This document shows positions 62,141 through 64,000 of a stretch of 64,000 bases of DNA, in pieces; within the stretch, counting starts at the first letter, position 1, and each line of letters starts with the position of its first letter. The notes beneath the pieces were generated by a model. That model searched no databases. It saw nothing but the letters and a program-made list of their open reading frames with translations, and was not told the DNA's origin. The position numbers and the translations under genes were made by a program. Source of the DNA: Paenibacillus tengchongensis (GTDB lineage: Bacteria > Bacillota > Bacilli > Paenibacillales > Paenibacillaceae); assembly GCF_008973665.1 (NCBI RefSeq), contig NZ_WACP01000006.1, positions 271,635-335,634 on the forward strand, in the 5' to 3' direction.

Positions 62141-64000
62141 CTATTTTATCTCAGTCCATTCTTTGATCTTTAATCGCTCAACACCAAATCCGGTTGGGGT
62201 TATCTTGATCTCGGTTTCAACTCGGATGTAGCCGAATTCCAGACCGGGGTTCTCCCTTTCTAATTTTGCCATGTTTCTCCTTAGCTCTTCATACTTGGAG
62301 CCCGATCGCTTAAGGATACTCTCCAGATAACTAGCTCCTCCTTCTTTCTGGCCGGCTGAATATTTAAAATTAGCCATCTCTGATGCTTTGGACTCGACTA
62401 TTGTTAATTTTGGAGGAGGCCCCTTCGACAGGAACGCTGAATCAATTCCATTTCTTCCTGTCTGGAACATGGAGGAGACGTCATCGCCTAAGTTGTTGTC
62501 TTTAGCTACTTTTTTCGCGATTTCTTCTCCAAAATCCCCCTTATCATGGGTGAAATATTTCTTGGTTCCATCCTCTTTGAGATTATTGATCTTTCTTTCA
62601 TACTCTTTCGCAGCCTTCAAGTCAAAATTGGCACTTATATCATCCGGTGTATTCAATGAATTGGCCAGCTTATTTCTTCTGCGGGTTAATCTGTTAAACT
62701 CTTTTTTGTTTCCTTTTCTTTGAATCCTTGCTATTTCATCATCTAATCGTTGGATTTCTTTCTTAATATCAACTGGACTGGACGGATTCTTAGAAATCTT
62801 AGCATCATCAAGCGCCTCTGTAATCTCATTTCCAGTGTTAGGAGACTTCTTCCCACGCTTAGCCAGATCCTCAGAGTCCTGGTCGGGTAGTTTCCCGTGC
62901 ATAATCTCTATCTTGGGATTAACTATTCCGTACAACCAGAAGTATCTGCCCTTGCGTTCCAGCTCGAACCGCTTGAACTTGAACCTGTTCAGGATCTTGC
63001 CGAGCAGACCCTTGAGCTTCGTGACCCCCTTCGTGAATCCCTTTTGCAGACTCTTGATCACCACTTTACCGTTACGGATGATCATACTGCCTGACTTGGA
63101 AGCGAGGGTGGCTCCGGATTTCAGCAGGCTCTTGACGCTGCGTACGCCTGCGCTTGCCGCGTTCTTGGCGCCCTTGGCCGCCGCGGTGGCACCTTTCTTC
63201 ACCGCTGCGCCGGCTTTCTTCAGGCCTTTGCCCAGGCCCTTGAAGCCCAGCTCCATCGCCAGCTCGACCAGCCCCATTGCCATCGCCGTCGCCAAGGCGA
63301 TCGAAGCGGGCTCGACCAGCTTCTGCCAGCCCTTGCTCAGATATTGGCCGATATAGCCCGCCGCATCCGCCAGGGTCTGGGCCACAGCCACTACAGCCGA
63401 TGCATTCATGGCTGTCATCAGGAACTGCATCAATACCGGAAGGAATGCGGTGATGGCCCCGCCGGTGACAATCTCCAGCACTACCACCGCAGCCAGTGTG
63501 CCGACAATCGCTGCCAGCAATTTCAATCCGTTCGCCTTCATCCATTTTATTACATATGTTTTTATTTGGTCAAACACCAGTTTGACATTATTCGCGCGCA
63601 TCGACACGCCGGCCTTGACTTTCCCGGCCAGGCTTTGCGGCTCTTGCTCCACTGCGAACTCCTTCTCAATGCCCGCAAGTGTCGCCGGCTGCGCACTGCC
63701 CGGCAGCTCTCGCGTCTCACCGTCGCGCAGGTTCATATCCTCCGCCAGCTCAGGCGAGATTTCGCCTTCTTCTACGGCATCCATCTCGATGTCATCCGCC
63801 GACAGCTTCTCGGCTTCTCCGGCGTCCGCCGCAGCCGTCTGCTCCGCCGCCGCTTCTCCTTCCGCCATTTCACCCAGCGGCTTCGAAATATCCACACCGA
63901 TCAGATACTCCCACATCTTGCCCTCCAGATGGCTGAACGAGCGTTTGGCCGCCTTGCCGAGCGCGCCGATCCGCTCCATGACATCGAGGAATACGCTGAT
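62141..64000 (-). CDS. eCIS-associated polymorphic toxin with C-terminal PD-(D/E)XK nuclease, 5' end outside window
   Basis: The frame is open to the window edge; at least 619 aa are visible. Numbering from the Met at 63979, residues 1-110 are acidic, then come hydrophobic membrane-type segments (LKLLAAIVGTLAAVVVLEIV, and AITAFLPVLMQFLMTAM) at about 150-230 and a Lys/Ala/Gly-rich stretch to about 350. KRGKKSP at about 380 marks the tip junction. The tip contains KGDFGEEIAKKVAKDN, GRNGIDSAF with Asp 513, and KLTIVESKA with Glu 529 and Lys 531: a clear D...ExK metal-nuclease core. Such eCIS cargo often carries an N-terminal DUF4157-type domain, which would lie beyond the window. DNase action in target cells is inferred. 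Confidence 0.85.
   Translation of the reverse strand: MSVFLDVMERIGALGKAAKRSFSHLEGKMWEYLIGVDISKPLGEMAEGEAAAEQTAAADAGEAEKLSADDIEMDAVEEGEISPELAEDMNLRDGETRELPGSAQPATLAGIEKEFAVEQEPQSLAGKVKAGVSMRANNVKLVFDQIKTYVIKWMKANGLKLLAAIVGTLAAVVVLEIVTGGAITAFLPVLMQFLMTAMNASAVVAVAQTLADAAGYIGQYLSKGWQKLVEPASIALATAMAMGLVELAMELGFKGLGKGLKKAGAAVKKGATAAAKGAKNAASAGVRSVKSLLKSGATLASKSGSMIIRNGKVVIKSLQKGFTKGVTKLKGLLGKILNRFKFKRFELERKGRYFWLYGIVNPKIEIMHGKLPDQDSEDLAKRGKKSPNTGNEITEALDDAKISKNPSSPVDIKKEIQRLDDEIARIQRKGNKKEFNRLTRRRNKLANSLNTPDDISANFDLKAAKEYERKINNLKEDGTKKYFTHDKGDFGEEIAKKVAKDNNLGDDVSSMFQTGRNGIDSAFLSKGPPPKLTIVESKASEMANFKYSAGQKEGGASYLESILKRSGSKYEELRRNMAKLERENPGLEFGYIRVETEIKITPTGFGVERLKIKEWTEIK
62841..63546. repeat. Backbone homology block, intact copy
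   Basis: Partner of 59203-59807. The extra 101 bp lies between CCCGCCG at 63357 and CCCGCCG at 63458. Tip-side homology ends at GGAGACTTC (62841). Confidence 0.9.

Overview
ORGANISM. The window looks like chromosomal DNA of a Gram-positive, spore-former-type Firmicute, most likely Paenibacillus. The grounds are the roughly 50-58% GC in most genes, strong AGGAGG-type ribosome binding sites with many GTG/TTG starts, a Bce-type peptide-antibiotic resistance module, lipobox lipoproteins, and a PL1 pectate lyase with a CBM6-like tail. This is inference; no rRNA or tRNA is present to confirm it.

LEFT HALF (1-30.7 kb). This is an ordinary accessory/metabolic region: a partial SGNH hydrolase; an unusual nucleotidyltransferase-alpha/beta hydrolase fusion; a phosphotransferase; a class 3 lipase; the bceRSAB-like module; an adenosine-deaminase-family amidohydrolase; a DUF2087-like protein; a second phosphotransferase; an AraC/GyrI-like regulator; an ArsR-like regulator with a heterodimeric ABC exporter; three lipoproteins, two of them tandem paralogues around a broken SDR gene; a pectate lyase divergent from an AraC regulator; and a serine hydrolase. 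Between 12.9 and 15.7 kb there is an AT-rich scar: an IS110-type transposase remnant, two 204-bp direct repeats, and between them a lipoprotein gene and a metzincin-like gene.

RIGHT HALF (30.7-64 kb). One long leftward locus encodes an extracellular contractile injection system (eCIS, the PVC/Afp/metamorphosis-structure class). In transcription order the core is AAA+ ATPase, DUF4255 tail-terminator-type protein, contractile sheath, tube protein 1, tail-assembly protein, a short DUF6760/Pvc6-like reading frame with no usual start codon, tube protein 2, a Pro/Ala-rich disordered protein, LysM adaptor, gpD-like hub, gpV/gp5-like spike, PAAR tip, gp25, two baseplate J-type proteins, a tail protein I-like protein, and two large fibres (941 and 1984 aa) with C-terminal S74-type chaperone domains, separated by a small coiled-coil gene. 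There is no capsid, terminase, portal or integrase, so it is not a prophage. No recognisable tape-measure gene is in view.

EFFECTOR END (56.5-64 kb). Upstream of the core lies what I consider the most interesting part: a tandemly duplicated polymorphic-toxin unit. Unit 1 has a large membrane-segment-containing effector (5' end beyond the window) with a C-terminal PD-(D/E)XK nuclease-like domain, two putative immunity genes, an ankyrin protein and a terminator. Unit 2 has a truncated copy of the same effector backbone, with a 101-bp deletion between 7-bp repeats that breaks the frame, fused to a different PD-(D/E)XK-like toxin tip. Its own putative immunity gene, a paralogous ankyrin gene and a paralogous terminator follow. 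The units share about 0.6-0.7 kb of backbone DNA on one side and about 0.1 kb on the other. They therefore look like a stored alternative toxin tip for the injection system, analogous to orphan cassettes of Rhs/CDI loci.
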